A model generated the notes under the pieces. The model saw only the letters and a list, made by a program, of their open reading frames with translations, was not told where the DNA came from and made no database searches. The position numbers were made by a program, and so were the translations under genes. From NCBI GenBank assembly GCA_910585815.1, contig CAJUFJ010000004.1, positions 17,740-81,739 of the forward strand: a stretch of DNA of 64,000 nt, read 5' to 3'. Positions 8,111 to 17,030 of this stretch are shown one piece after another; within the stretch, counting starts at the first letter, position 1; each line of letters opens with the position of its first letter. Origin of the DNA: an uncultured Oscillospiraceae bacterium. Lineage in GTDB: Bacteria > Bacillota > Clostridia > Oscillospirales > Oscillospiraceae.

Positions 8111-9981
8111 AAGAATTGGATGTATTTCGCTATTTGAAAAAATACCGGGCCATCATCGCCGGTGTGTCGGTGCTGGCGGGCGTCGCCTTTTTTCTGATTG
8201 CCCAGCTCTATATTCAGCAGTACACCGCCGTTACGGTGATCGAATACACCGGCGCCCGGGCCGAGGAGGGCTACTCCCCCGACGGGAAGAAGATCGACAC
8301 CACGGAGCTGTACGCCACCAATCTGGTGGCCCAGGCCATGAAAAAGCTGGACATCGATGTTACACAGGCCACCGCCGACAGTATCCGCATGAACATCCAT
8401 GTGGAACCGGTGATCACCGAGGAGGATCTATTGGTGCAGCAGGCCAAGCTGGACAACGGGGAGAAGGACTACGAGCTGAACCCCACCCGCTATGTGGTGT
8501 CCTTCAGCTGCGGCGTCAGCAGCGGCAAGGAGTACCCCCGCATGGTGCTGAACCAGATTTTGCAGGAGTACGCCAGCTACTATGGAAAGAGCCACGTGAA
8601 CACCTCCCTGGCCGCCAACCCGGTCAGTGACATCACCACCAAGGGCTATGACTACCTGGAGATGGCGGAGGTGATGGACGACACCCTCACCAGCATCACG
8701 GATCATCTGGCTGACAAGGTCCAGTGGAACGGGGAATTTCGCTCCAGCCGGACGGGCTACAGCTTTCAGGACCTGAAGGACGAATTTGAGCTGATCCGCG
8801 ACGTGGAGGTCCGGCAGCTCTTTTCGGAGATTTTGGTGGGCAAAGTCACCCGGGACCGGGATTTGCTTCTGGAGAAGTACAAAAACCGGAATAACAACCT
8901 GGCCATCTCCAACAGCGCAGCCTCCTTTGAAATTGACCGGATCAAAGGCATCATCGGCGCTTACGAGGATGCGATGGGGGAGTTCGGCACCCCTGTGGTC
9001 AACGACCAGGGGGAGAGCGCGGGGGATACGCTCCAAAACAGTGTTCTGCCCGACGTCTATGACGACTGGAACAAGGACGAGGACGGAAATTGGACCCCGG
9101 TGGACCGGACCGCGGAGTACGACGTCCTGTTGGAGAAGTACATTGAGGACCGGACCCTCTATGAGCACAATGTCATTGACGGGGACTATAACCGCTACGT
9201 TCTGGACGTATTTACCGGCGCCCCGGCCAGCTCCTCCCAGGCGGACCAGGAGCGGGTGCAGGGTGAGATTGCCCGTCTGGCGGAGGAGATAAACGCCCTC
9301 CAGACCATCTACTACGAGACCAACGACGAGTATAACGAGTATCTGGGTGCACAAAACATTATGATGCTCTCCAGTGTCCGGGTGACCGAGCGGTTCCCCA
9401 TTGCCGTCTTCACCATCCTGATTGTGGTGATCTTCGGCGCGCTGGGCTGTGCCGGTGCGGCGCTCTTTGGCCGGATCGAGGACTTTATTGAGTACTACGC
9501 CTTTACCAACAAGGTGGACGGCCTGCCCAACCGGGCCAAGTGCGACCAGTTCATCGCCTCCCGGGAGGGACGTCCGCTGCCTGAGAGCTTCGCCTGCGTG
9601 GTGTGCAAGCTGGCGAATCTGCAGACGGAAAATGCCCGGCTGGGCCGGGAAGCCGGCGATCAGATGCTGAAGGACTTCGCCGGGATGCTGACCTCTATAT
9701 TTGCCCCCTCCGACCGACTGTTTGTAGGCAATAACGGCGCGGGGCAGTATCTGATCTTCGCGGAGGCCCTGGAGCGGGAGCAGGCGGAGGCGGCGCTGTT
9801 CCAGGTGGGCGTGGCGCTGGAACAGAAGGCCCAGGAGCGGGGCTACCGGCTGGAGCTGCAAAACGGCTTTGCCCAGGCGGGGGCGGAGCAGTGCTATTAC
9901 ATCCGGGAACTGCTGTCCACCGCCATGAAGCGGACCGGCCCGGCCAGCGCGAAAGCAGAGGCCGGGGCCGGGAGCCGGTAG
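8107..9981 (+). CDS. Wzz-type chain-length protein fused to a degenerate GGDEF domain
   Basis: The 624-residue protein starts with a Wzz-like half: DVFRYLKKYRAIIAG, TM1 at about 15-36, then an extracytoplasmic region with helical segments. TM2 is at about 429-453. The cytoplasmic tail (about 465-610) resembles a GGDEF domain: DGLPNRAKCD near 472, then LGREAGDQML, then GAGQY (544-548) where GGDEF should be. The first metal-binding Asp is replaced by Lys in the CKLANLQTEN segment, and the RxxD inhibitory site is absent. Diguanylate cyclase activity is therefore unlikely. The domain may bind a nucleotide or serve as a docking module that tunes EPS length. It is an unusual fusion in place of the Tyr-kinase normally paired with Wzz. 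Confidence 0.75.
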   Translation: MKELDVFRYLKKYRAIIAGVSVLAGVAFFLIAQLYIQQYTAVTVIEYTGARAEEGYSPDGKKIDTTELYATNLVAQAMKKLDIDVTQATADSIRMNIHVEPVITEEDLLVQQAKLDNGEKDYELNPTRYVVSFSCGVSSGKEYPRMVLNQILQEYASYYGKSHVNTSLAANPVSDITTKGYDYLEMAEVMDDTLTSITDHLADKVQWNGEFRSSRTGYSFQDLKDEFELIRDVEVRQLFSEILVGKVTRDRDLLLEKYKNRNNNLAISNSAASFEIDRIKGIIGAYEDAMGEFGTPVVNDQGESAGDTLQNSVLPDVYDDWNKDEDGNWTPVDRTAEYDVLLEKYIEDRTLYEHNVIDGDYNRYVLDVFTGAPASSSQADQERVQGEIARLAEEINALQTIYYETNDEYNEYLGAQNIMMLSSVRVTERFPIAVFTILIVVIFGALGCAGAALFGRIEDFIEYYAFTNKVDGLPNRAKCDQFIASREGRPLPESFACVVCKLANLQTENARLGREAGDQMLKDFAGMLTSIFAPSDRLFVGNNGAGQYLIFAEALEREQAEAALFQVGVALEQKAQERGYRLELQNGFAQAGAEQCYYIRELLSTAMKRTGPASAKAEAGAGSR

Positions 9982-10009
9982 GAGTGCCGGAGGAAAGGGG
10001 GGATGCGGT

Positions 10010-11290
10010 TTGTGCTCCGTCGTTTACATGCTTCTGGCCACCGGGATGTTCTTCTTCCAGGACACCTATTTTTCCCTGGGAGGTATGGAGCTGAGCCTGA
10101 AAAACCCCTGTGCGCTGGCCATTGTTTTCCTGGCGCTGCTGAACTTCATCGCCACGGTGCGGCTGGACCGCCTGCTGGTCCTGTCCCGGCACACGGCGGT
10201 TCAGGCCCTGCCCTATCTGATCCCCCTGGTCTTTTCCTCGGTCATCTGGGTGAGCACGCGGGCGGAGAGCGCCGCCGTGTTAAACGGCGTATCCATGATC
10301 CTTCCGCAGCTGCTGTCAGTGATGGTGGCTGCCGCCACACTGTACCTCTTTGGGGGCAGGGGGCTCTGGTACTGCCTGGGGGCCATGTGCGCAGCAAACT
10401 TCATCAGCGTGCTGGTGGTGATCTGCGTGGGGGGACCGGCTGCCTTTCTGCAGGAGTTCTATACCCTTCTGGTCACCTTTACCCAGGAGACCGGCCCCCT
10501 GATGATGCAGCTGGAGACCCACGACCTGACCTTTGCCTTCGGGCCCTTCCTGCTCTACCTTCTGCTGCACTGGAAGACCTCGCCCCATCCCGCCCTCTGG
10601 CTGGCCCTGATCGCCTTCTTCTCCCTGGTGGGATTGAAGCGGATCGCCTTTCCCGCCCTGGCGCTGGGGCTTCTGGCGGCGCTTCTGGTGCGGCGGCTGC
10701 CGGACAAGGCCGCCCGACAGACCGCGCTGTGCGCCGCCGCAGCCATGATGGCGGTCAGCTTCCTCTACATCACAGGGATTCGCTATGGCCTCTTTGACTA
10801 TCTGGAGACGCACTTTGGGCTGGACACCAAGGGCCGGGCGGAGCTGTTCGCTAACGTGGCCCCCTACTACGACATCAGCTTTCCCTACCTGGGCCGCGGG
10901 ACGGGATTTGAGCGCACGGTGGAGTGGTTCTCCGGTGTGGAGTACGGGGTCCCGCTGCGCACCCAGACCCAGATACACAACGATTTTCTCCGTATGTACC
11001 TGAATATTGGCTTTGTGGGGTACTGGGTCTGGCTGTGGAGCTGGCTGCCTGCCCGGCTGAGCTACTGGTTCCGCCGGGCGGGGAAGGACGTGGGCTGTCT
11101 TTTTCTGGGCATCTGCGTCTACTGCTTTGTCCTCTACGCCACGGACAACACCATTTATTATCCCTATACGATGATTGCCTGCGCCCTGGTCCCCATGGCC
11201 TGCGAGCTGGACGCCCAGGCGGAGGCCGCCCTGGAGCGCCGCTGCGCCCAGTGGAGCGGCGGGGCGCACGGGGAGCTAAACGAGCTTTGA
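10010..11290 (+). CDS. O-antigen/EPS polymerase-like membrane protein (Wzy-type)
   Basis: This 426-residue protein has about ten hydrophobic segments, with a large loop at about 258-325 containing YLGRGTGFERTVEWF and the sequence TQIHNDFLRMY. The H-N-x-(Y/F/L) pattern in a late loop is typical of Wzy polymerases and WaaL-type ligases. It would join lipid-linked repeat units outside the membrane. The start appears to be the TTG at 10010, which has a purine-rich ribosome site (AGGAAAGGGGGG); an ATG at 10003 is out of frame. The first good ATG in frame is at 10028. It follows the Wzz-GGDEF gene by 28 nt. Confidence 0.78.
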   Translation: MCSVVYMLLATGMFFFQDTYFSLGGMELSLKNPCALAIVFLALLNFIATVRLDRLLVLSRHTAVQALPYLIPLVFSSVIWVSTRAESAAVLNGVSMILPQLLSVMVAAATLYLFGGRGLWYCLGAMCAANFISVLVVICVGGPAAFLQEFYTLLVTFTQETGPLMMQLETHDLTFAFGPFLLYLLLHWKTSPHPALWLALIAFFSLVGLKRIAFPALALGLLAALLVRRLPDKAARQTALCAAAAMMAVSFLYITGIRYGLFDYLETHFGLDTKGRAELFANVAPYYDISFPYLGRGTGFERTVEWFSGVEYGVPLRTQTQIHNDFLRMYLNIGFVGYWVWLWSWLPARLSYWFRRAGKDVGCLFLGICVYCFVLYATDNTIYYPYTMIACALVPMACELDAQAEAALERRCAQWSGGAHGELNEL

Positions 11291-11302
11291 GAGGTGAGGG
11301 CT

Positions 11303-11773
11303 TTGAGGAACAGGAAATTGCGGGTCTGCTTTGCCGCCTCCTCCGGGGGGCACCTGGCGGAGCTGATGATGCTGTGCCCCCTGATGGAGCAGTATGACAG
11401 CTTTCTGGTCACCGAAAAGACGGCCTACCGGGCTGCGGCAGAGGGGATGCGGTGCTATTACCTTTTACAGGTGAACCGCCGGGAGGTCTCGTTCTTTCCC
11501 CGGCTGCTGGTAAACGCCCTGCGCTCCCTGAAGATCTGCCTGGCGGAACGCCCGGACGTGGTGGTCTGCACCGGCGTGCTGGCCACGGTGCCCCTGTGCC
11601 TGCTGTGCAAGCTGTTTGGGAAAAAGCTGGTGTTTATCGAGTCCTACGCCAAGGTGGAGCGGCCTACCCTGACCGGAAAGCTCCTCTATCCCTTTGCGGA
11701 CCGCTTCTACATCCAGTGGCGGGAGCTGCTGGAGTTCTATCCCAAGGCCGTGTGCGTGGGCGGCGTCTTTTGA
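11303..11773 (+). CDS. Alg14/PssD-type glycosyltransferase subunit
   Basis: The protein resembles Alg14, PssD and EpsF-like membrane subunits that recruit the catalytic partner. It has FAASSGGHLAELMML near the N-terminus, PDVVVCTGVLATVPLCLLCKLFGKKLVFIES in the middle (shown here in pieces: the conserved TG and ES positions are clear) and a C-terminal segment ending in CVGGVF. Length is about 156 residues, as expected. I place the start at TTG 11303 because GAGGTG lies 6 nt upstream; GTG 11294 is the alternative. With the following gene it would make a two-part enzyme adding the second sugar to the lipid-linked primer. Confidence 0.85.
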   Translation: MRNRKLRVCFAASSGGHLAELMMLCPLMEQYDSFLVTEKTAYRAAAEGMRCYYLLQVNRREVSFFPRLLVNALRSLKICLAERPDVVVCTGVLATVPLCLLCKLFGKKLVFIESYAKVERPTLTGKLLYPFADRFYIQWRELLEFYPKAVCVGGVF

Positions 11774-11783
11774 GGTGGACGGT

Positions 11784-12260
11784 ATGATATTTGTAACAGT
11801 CGGGTCCCAGAAGTTTCCCTTCGACCGCCTGATCCGAAAGGTGGACCAGATGCTCCGGGAGGGCCTGATTCAGGAGGAGGTATTCATCCAGACGGGGGCC
11901 AGCCGCTGCGTCCCGTCCTGCCCGCACCAGGCCTTCTGCGAGGGGGAGCAGTTCCAGACGCTGCTGGAGACGTGCAGCGTGCTGATTACCCACGGGGGCG
12001 CGGGCACGATGGTGGACGCAGTGAAGCGGGGGAAGCGGGTGGTTGTGGTCCCCCGCCTGGCCCGGTACGGGGAGCACGTGGACGACCACCAGCTGGAGCT
12101 GGCAAAGCGGCTCCACGGGATGAACCTGCTCCACGCCTGCCTGGACGTGGAGCAGCTGCCCCAGGCCCTGGGCCAGGTCAGGACCCACCGGTTTGCCCCG
12201 TTTCAATCCAATACCCAGGTGTTTTTAGCGTCCCTTGACGGCTATATCCGCTCGCTGTGA
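11784..12260 (+). CDS. Alg13/PssE-type glycosyltransferase catalytic subunit
   Basis: This 158-residue protein begins MIFVTVGSQKFPFDRL, the hallmark start of Alg13/PssE, and has the glycosyltransferase family 28 nucleotide-sugar site ITHGGAGTMVDAV followed by KRVVVVPRL and HVDDHQLELAKRL. It would bind the UDP-sugar and work with the Alg14-like protein encoded 10 nt upstream. The ATG at 11784 is supported by a TGAGGTGG ribosome site that overlaps the end of the preceding gene. Confidence 0.9.
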   Translation: MIFVTVGSQKFPFDRLIRKVDQMLREGLIQEEVFIQTGASRCVPSCPHQAFCEGEQFQTLLETCSVLITHGGAGTMVDAVKRGKRVVVVPRLARYGEHVDDHQLELAKRLHGMNLLHACLDVEQLPQALGQVRTHRFAPFQSNTQVFLASLDGYIRSL

Positions 12261-12273
12261 GCAGGAGGTTTCC

Positions 12274-13383
12274 ATGAGAATTTTAGAGATTGGCCCCAGC
12301 GAGACCCGCTCCCGGGGGGGAATGGCCGAGGTGATCCGGGACATCCGGGAGAGCGAGGTGCTGGGCCGGACCTTTGAGATTGACAGCTTTCCCTCCTATA
12401 TCGACGGCAGCCTGCCGGTGCGGCTGCTGTACACCCTGTATGGCTGCCTTCGGTTTTTGACCTGCTGGCGGAATTATGACCTGTTCCACATCCACATGTC
12501 GGAACGGGGCAGCGTCTTCCGCAAATATTTCTATCTGCGGACGGTGAAGCGGGCCGGAAAAAAGGCGGTTGTCCATATCCACGGCGCGGAATTTCTCACC
12601 TTCTACGACGGCCTGTCCGGCCGGAAAAAGGAGCTGGTAGACAACCTGTTCCGCCAGGCCGACCTGGTGCTGGCCCTGTCCGGCCGCTGGAAGCGGGAGC
12701 TGGAGGAGCGGTTTCAGATGAAAGCGTGCCGGACCCTGTATAACGGCGTGGACCCTGTGAAGCTCCAGCCGGCGGTTTCCGACCCGACGGAGCATCGGAA
12801 TGCCTTTCTGATGCTGGGCCGGCTGGGGGAGCGGAAGGGGACCTATGACCTCCTCGCGGCGGCGGAGCTGGCCATCCGGCAAAATCCGGCGCTGACCCTC
12901 TGCCTGGCGGGGGACGGCGAGGTGGAGCAGGTCCGGGCGCTGGTGCGGGAGAAGGGGCTGGAGCGGAACATTGCCGTGCCGGGCTGGATCGGCGGGGCGG
13001 AGAAGCTGCGCCTGCTGCGGGAGGCCGCCACCGTGGTGTTGCCCTCCTGGCATGAGGGGCTGCCCATGGCCATCCTGGAGGGGATGGCGGCGGGCAAGGC
13101 CATCATCAGCACCACCGTGGGGGCTATTCCCGAAGTGGTGGGGCCAGAGAACGGCATTCTGGTGGAACCTGGAGACATTCCCGCCCTGGCGGAGGCCCTG
13201 CTGCGGTGCAGCGGCGACCCCGAGGGCCTTGTGCGCATGGCCGAAAGCAGCCGCCAGAAGGTGGGGGAGACCTTCAGCGTCCGCCGGACCCACGAGACAC
13301 TGGCGGGATATTACAAACAACTCATGGAGCAGGGAGGGCGGGATGGAACAACCGTTAATCAGCGTGATTGTGCCGGTGTATAA
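12274..13383 (+). CDS. Glycosyltransferase family 4 (GT-B)
   Basis: The 369-residue enzyme starts MRILEIGPSETRSRGGMAEV, the acceptor-side glycine loop of GT4. It has LFHIHMSE near residue 70, and the C-terminal donor site HEGLPMAILEGMAAGKAII carrying the E-x7-E pair. It probably transfers a sugar from a nucleotide donor to the lipid-linked EPS intermediate at the cytoplasmic face. ATG 12274 follows AGGAGG. The gene overlaps the next one by 41 nt. Donor and acceptor cannot be assigned from sequence. Confidence 0.9.
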   Translation: MRILEIGPSETRSRGGMAEVIRDIRESEVLGRTFEIDSFPSYIDGSLPVRLLYTLYGCLRFLTCWRNYDLFHIHMSERGSVFRKYFYLRTVKRAGKKAVVHIHGAEFLTFYDGLSGRKKELVDNLFRQADLVLALSGRWKRELEERFQMKACRTLYNGVDPVKLQPAVSDPTEHRNAFLMLGRLGERKGTYDLLAAAELAIRQNPALTLCLAGDGEVEQVRALVREKGLERNIAVPGWIGGAEKLRLLREAATVVLPSWHEGLPMAILEGMAAGKAIISTTVGAIPEVVGPENGILVEPGDIPALAEALLRCSGDPEGLVRMAESSRQKVGETFSVRRTHETLAGYYKQLMEQGGRDGTTVNQRDCAGV

Positions 13384-14323
13384 CGTGGAGGGCTACGTAC
13401 AGCCCTGTCTGGACGCCCTTCTGGCCCAGACCTGGCCGAACCTGGAGCTCATACTCATTGACGACGCCTCCACAGACGGCAGCGGGGGCGTCTGCAAAGC
13501 CTGCGCGGCCCGGGACAGCCGGGTCCGGGTGGTCCGCTTCCCAGAAAACCGGGGGCCCTCCGCCGCCCGGAACGAGGGGGTCCGCCGGGCGGCAGGGGCC
13601 TATATCGCCTTTGTGGACGCCGACGACCGGGTGGAGCCCGATCTTCTGGAGAAGCTGTACCGCTGCCTGGAGGAGACCGGGGCGGAGGTCAGCGCCTGCG
13701 GGGCCGACGGCATTGCGCTGAAGGGCGGTCCCGCTGCCGTCTACAACCGGACGGAGGCGGTCTGCTGCCTGGCCCGGGGCGTCCCCTTCAACATGGTTCC
13801 CTGGGGCAAGCTCTACCGGGCGGAGCTGGTGAAGCAGTGCCCCTTTGACGAGGATGTGTTCTACAGTGAGGACCTGCTGTTTCTCTACGCGGTCCTGAAG
13901 CGGGCCCGTCGGGTCGCCTACCGGCCGGATGTGCTGTACCACTACACCCAGCGGACGGGAAGTCAGGTGCAGAGCGGCATGACCCGGCGGAAATGCACGG
14001 CGCTTTCCGCCCACGATCTGGTCTGCGCGGACGCCGCCGCAAGCTTTCCGGAGGCGGTGGAGGATTTTCGGCAGCTGGTGCTGGAGGCGGACCGGAATAT
14101 GGCAGTGCTTGCCGTGAAAAACGGCTGTGAAGGCGGGCGGACCTTCTCCTATCTGAAGCAAATTCAGGTGAATGTCCGGCGGCATTTCAGCCGGCGGGCT
14201 CTGGCCCTGTGTCCCGGCAGGAAGGAGGCGGCCTCCATCCTGCTCTTATATGTCAGCGCGGCGGCCTTTTGGGCGGCCGCTGCGGTCTGTACGCGCCGGA
14301 AGGGCCGGAGAGGCGGGGCATGA
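13343..14323 (+). CDS. Glycosyltransferase family 2 (first of a tandem pair)
   Basis: The 326-residue GT-A enzyme starts PLISVIVPVYNVEGYV, has IDDASTDGSGG near 36-46 and the metal-binding VDADD around residue 93, then a W-GKLYR segment and SEDLLF, typical for EPS family 2 transferases. The start at 13343 lies inside the preceding gene and has a GGGAGG site. It ends with a hydrophobic stretch (about 297-316) that could tether it to the membrane. The next gene is clearly a paralogue and starts by ATGA overlap. Confidence 0.9.
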   Translation: MEQPLISVIVPVYNVEGYVQPCLDALLAQTWPNLELILIDDASTDGSGGVCKACAARDSRVRVVRFPENRGPSAARNEGVRRAAGAYIAFVDADDRVEPDLLEKLYRCLEETGAEVSACGADGIALKGGPAAVYNRTEAVCCLARGVPFNMVPWGKLYRAELVKQCPFDEDVFYSEDLLFLYAVLKRARRVAYRPDVLYHYTQRTGSQVQSGMTRRKCTALSAHDLVCADAAASFPEAVEDFRQLVLEADRNMAVLAVKNGCEGGRTFSYLKQIQVNVRRHFSRRALALCPGRKEAASILLLYVSAAAFWAAAAVCTRRKGRRGGA

Positions 14324-15303
14324 TGGAGCCGAAAATCAGTGTAATTGTGCCGGTGTACCGGGTGGAGGCCTATGTGGAACGGTGTCTGGCCTCGCTTGCG
14401 GCTCAGACCTGGTCCCATATGGAGGTCATCATGATCGACGACGGCTCCCCCGACGGCAGCGGCCGAATCTGCGACGGCTGGGCCGCCCGCGACAAGCGGT
14501 TTCAGGTGGTCCACCTCCCGGAAAACCGGGGGCTCTCCGCCGCCCGGAATGAGGGGGTGAGCCGGGCCTCGGGGGAATATATCGCCTTTGTGGACTCCGA
14601 CGACTATGTGGAGCCCGAGCTGCTGAAAACGCTGTACCGCGCACTGACAGAGGGCAGGGCGGATATCAGTGCCTGCGGAGATGTGGGTCTGGGGCTGAGG
14701 ACGGGGCCCGCCCAGGTCCTATCACCGGAGGAGGCGGCCCGCTGTCTGGCCCGGCGCACCCACTTCCTTTGGACGGTCTGGGGCAAGCTGTTCCCGGCGG
14801 AGCTGGTAAAGGATATCCCCTTTGACGGGCAGGCGTTTTGCTGCGAGGACCTCCTGTTTTTCTATCAAATCCTACAGCGGGCCGGCCGGATCGCTTATGT
14901 GCCGGACCCGCTCTATCACTATGTCTACCGGGAAGGAAGCCTGGTTAACAATGGTGTGACCAGTAAACGCTGTACGGTGCTCTCCGTGCTGGACGGGATC
15001 TGTGAGGACGCCGCCGCGTGCTTCCCGGAGGGGGAGGCCTGTTTCCGGCAGGTGGCCCTGGATACCGCCGCCCGGCTGGCCATGCAGGCCGTGGAAAGCG
15101 GGGCGGAGGGCGGTCTGGAGGACTGCCTGGGGCGGTTTCGCGCGGATACCCGCCGGCATTTCCGCTGGCGCGCGTGGGGCCTGTGCCCGGACCTAAAGAG
15201 CGGAGCGGCGGAGCTGGCGCTGCTGGCCGGCGTGCCGGCGTTTAAGGGGCTGGCCGCGGCCTACCGGCTGGTAAAACGCCTGAGGCAGAAGGTGAGGGGG
15301 TGA
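14320..15303 (+). CDS. Glycosyltransferase family 2 (second of a tandem pair)
   Basis: This 327-residue protein is a paralogue of the preceding gene product over nearly the whole length: ISVIVPVYRVEAYVERCL, MIDDGSPDGSG, PENRGLSAARNEGV, VDSDD at the metal site, VWGKLF and CEDLLFFY. Its start overlaps the previous stop (ATGA at 14320-14323). The pattern shows duplication followed by divergence, giving two transferases that probably act at successive steps. The sugar donor is unknown. Confidence 0.9.
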   Translation: MMEPKISVIVPVYRVEAYVERCLASLAAQTWSHMEVIMIDDGSPDGSGRICDGWAARDKRFQVVHLPENRGLSAARNEGVSRASGEYIAFVDSDDYVEPELLKTLYRALTEGRADISACGDVGLGLRTGPAQVLSPEEAARCLARRTHFLWTVWGKLFPAELVKDIPFDGQAFCCEDLLFFYQILQRAGRIAYVPDPLYHYVYREGSLVNNGVTSKRCTVLSVLDGICEDAAACFPEGEACFRQVALDTAARLAMQAVESGAEGGLEDCLGRFRADTRRHFRWRAWGLCPDLKSGAAELALLAGVPAFKGLAAAYRLVKRLRQKVRG

Positions 15304-15312
15304 CGGAGCCCG

Positions 15313-16833
15313 ATGGACCAGGGGGCGCGTATCCGAAAAAATATCAAATATGCCGTGGCGGGGGAACTTCTGCTGGCCGTGCTGAAATTTATATCCCGCC
15401 GGGTCTTCGTCCTTATGCTGGGGCGGGAGTATTTGGGGCTGAACGGGCTTTTTACCGATGTGCTCTCCATGCTCTCCCTGGCAGAGCTGGGGTTCAGCGT
15501 CTCCATCACCTACAGCCTCTACCGCCCGGTGGCCCAGGGGGACACGGAGCTGATCAAGTCGCTGATTCGGCTGTACCGGCGGGTGTATTGGACCGTCGGC
15601 CTGGTGGTTCTGGCCGTGGGACTGTCCTTGACCCCCTTCCTGCGCTTCTTTGTGAAGGAGATGCCCAGGGATATCCCCCATATCCCGCTGATCTATGTGC
15701 TGAACCTGGCCAACGCCAGTGTCTCCTATTTTTTTGCCTATAAATCCACCCTGCTCTTTGTGCATCAAAAGAAGTATTTGGAGACGGCCATCCGGGCCGG
15801 GGTGTCGCTGGCCGCCACCGGGGCACAGATCGGGGTGCTGGTGCTTACCCGTAATTACCTCTATTATCTGTTTCTTGCCATCGCGGCCACGGTGGTGCAG
15901 AACGCCGCTGTCTCGTGGAACGCCGACCGGCTGTACCCCTATCTGCGGGAAAAGGACGTCCGTCCGCTGCCTGCGGAAGTCCTGGCGGAGCTCCGCCGCA
16001 ACGTGCGGGCCATGCTGCTCCACCGCATCGGGGCGGTGGCGGTGTTCAACACGGACAATCTGCTGATCTCTAAGTTTGTGGGAGTGGCCGCCGCCGGGCT
16101 GTACTCCAACTATATGATGATACGGGGCTTTCTGAACATCCTGGTCAGCGCGCTGTTCGACGCCATTACGCCCGCCCTGGGAAATCTGACCGCAACGCAG
16201 CCGGAAGAACACGGGCGGACGGCCTTCCGACGCCTGAATTTTTTCTCTGCGTGGCTCTTTGGCTGGATGAGCATTTGCCTGTTCTGTCTCTACGACCCGT
16301 TTATTGACATCTGGCTGGGCCAGGGCTATCTGCTGTCCAGGCCTGCGGTGCTGCTGATTGTGCTGAACTTTTATGTAAATAGCATGCGTATTCCTGTAAA
16401 TAACACCAAAAGCGTCCTGGGCCTCTTTTGGGACGACCGCTACAAGTCGATTCTGGAGGCGGTTTTTAACCTGGTGCTCTCGGTGCTGCTGGCCCGGCGG
16501 TGGGGCGTTGCCGGCATCCTGACCGGGACGCTGATCAGCACGCTGGCCTTCCCCTTCTGGTGTGAGCCGCTGGTCCTGCACCGCCGGGGGCTGCGAATTT
16601 CCCCCTGGACGTACTTTGCCGGTTACGGGGCGCATCTGGCGGTGACCGTCGCCGCCGGAGGGCTGACCTGGCTGCTGTGCCGTCCGGCCGGCGGCGGATT
16701 TGGATGGTTTTTGTGGCGGTGCCTGCTCTGCGTGCTGGTGCCCAACGTGGTTTACCTGATTGTATACCGACAGACAGAGGAGTTGACATTTTTTAAAAGG
16801 GAGGGAAGGGCCGTTTTAAAGAGGCTGCTGTAA
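15313..16833 (+). CDS. Polysaccharide flippase (Wzx/MATE-like, MOP superfamily)
   Basis: The 506-residue protein has about twelve to fourteen hydrophobic segments and begins with an amphipathic stretch KNIKYAVAGELLLAVLKF, followed by FVLMLGREYLGLNGLF, a pattern common to Gram-positive EPS flippases. It would flip undecaprenyl-linked repeat units to the outer face for Wzy. It is the last gene of the EPS operon. The operon thus has priming, assembly, flipping and polymerisation functions but no visible BY-kinase or phosphatase. No strong terminator was seen in 16834-17030. Confidence 0.9.
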   Translation: MDQGARIRKNIKYAVAGELLLAVLKFISRRVFVLMLGREYLGLNGLFTDVLSMLSLAELGFSVSITYSLYRPVAQGDTELIKSLIRLYRRVYWTVGLVVLAVGLSLTPFLRFFVKEMPRDIPHIPLIYVLNLANASVSYFFAYKSTLLFVHQKKYLETAIRAGVSLAATGAQIGVLVLTRNYLYYLFLAIAATVVQNAAVSWNADRLYPYLREKDVRPLPAEVLAELRRNVRAMLLHRIGAVAVFNTDNLLISKFVGVAAAGLYSNYMMIRGFLNILVSALFDAITPALGNLTATQPEEHGRTAFRRLNFFSAWLFGWMSICLFCLYDPFIDIWLGQGYLLSRPAVLLIVLNFYVNSMRIPVNNTKSVLGLFWDDRYKSILEAVFNLVLSVLLARRWGVAGILTGTLISTLAFPFWCEPLVLHRRGLRISPWTYFAGYGAHLAVTVAAGGLTWLLCRPAGGGFGWFLWRCLLCVLVPNVVYLIVYRQTEELTFFKREGRAVLKRLL

Positions 16834-17030
16834 GGCCCGGACGCCTGCGGCGGCCCGGCGGAAGGAGGAGAATTCCGGAAAAAAGGGCTTCCCTTTTTAA
16901 AAGGGCTGTGGTATACTGAACCGGCAAAGTCTCCCACCTCTGCCGGAGGGAAATTCCCGTGTTGCTCCGGCAAATCTGGCAGGCTTTTCCTGTGCATTCG
17001 GGTAAGATTTTATAAAGGAGCGAGAAAGAC

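Noticed and set aside
8107..9981. Active diguanylate cyclase
   Set aside because: The GGDEF signature is GAGQY and the first metal Asp is Lys, so activity is unlikely.
10003..10797. ATG-started frame overlapping the Wzy-like gene
   Set aside because: Composition is Gly/Pro/Arg-rich without hydrophobic segments, whereas the TTG 10010 frame encodes a typical membrane protein.
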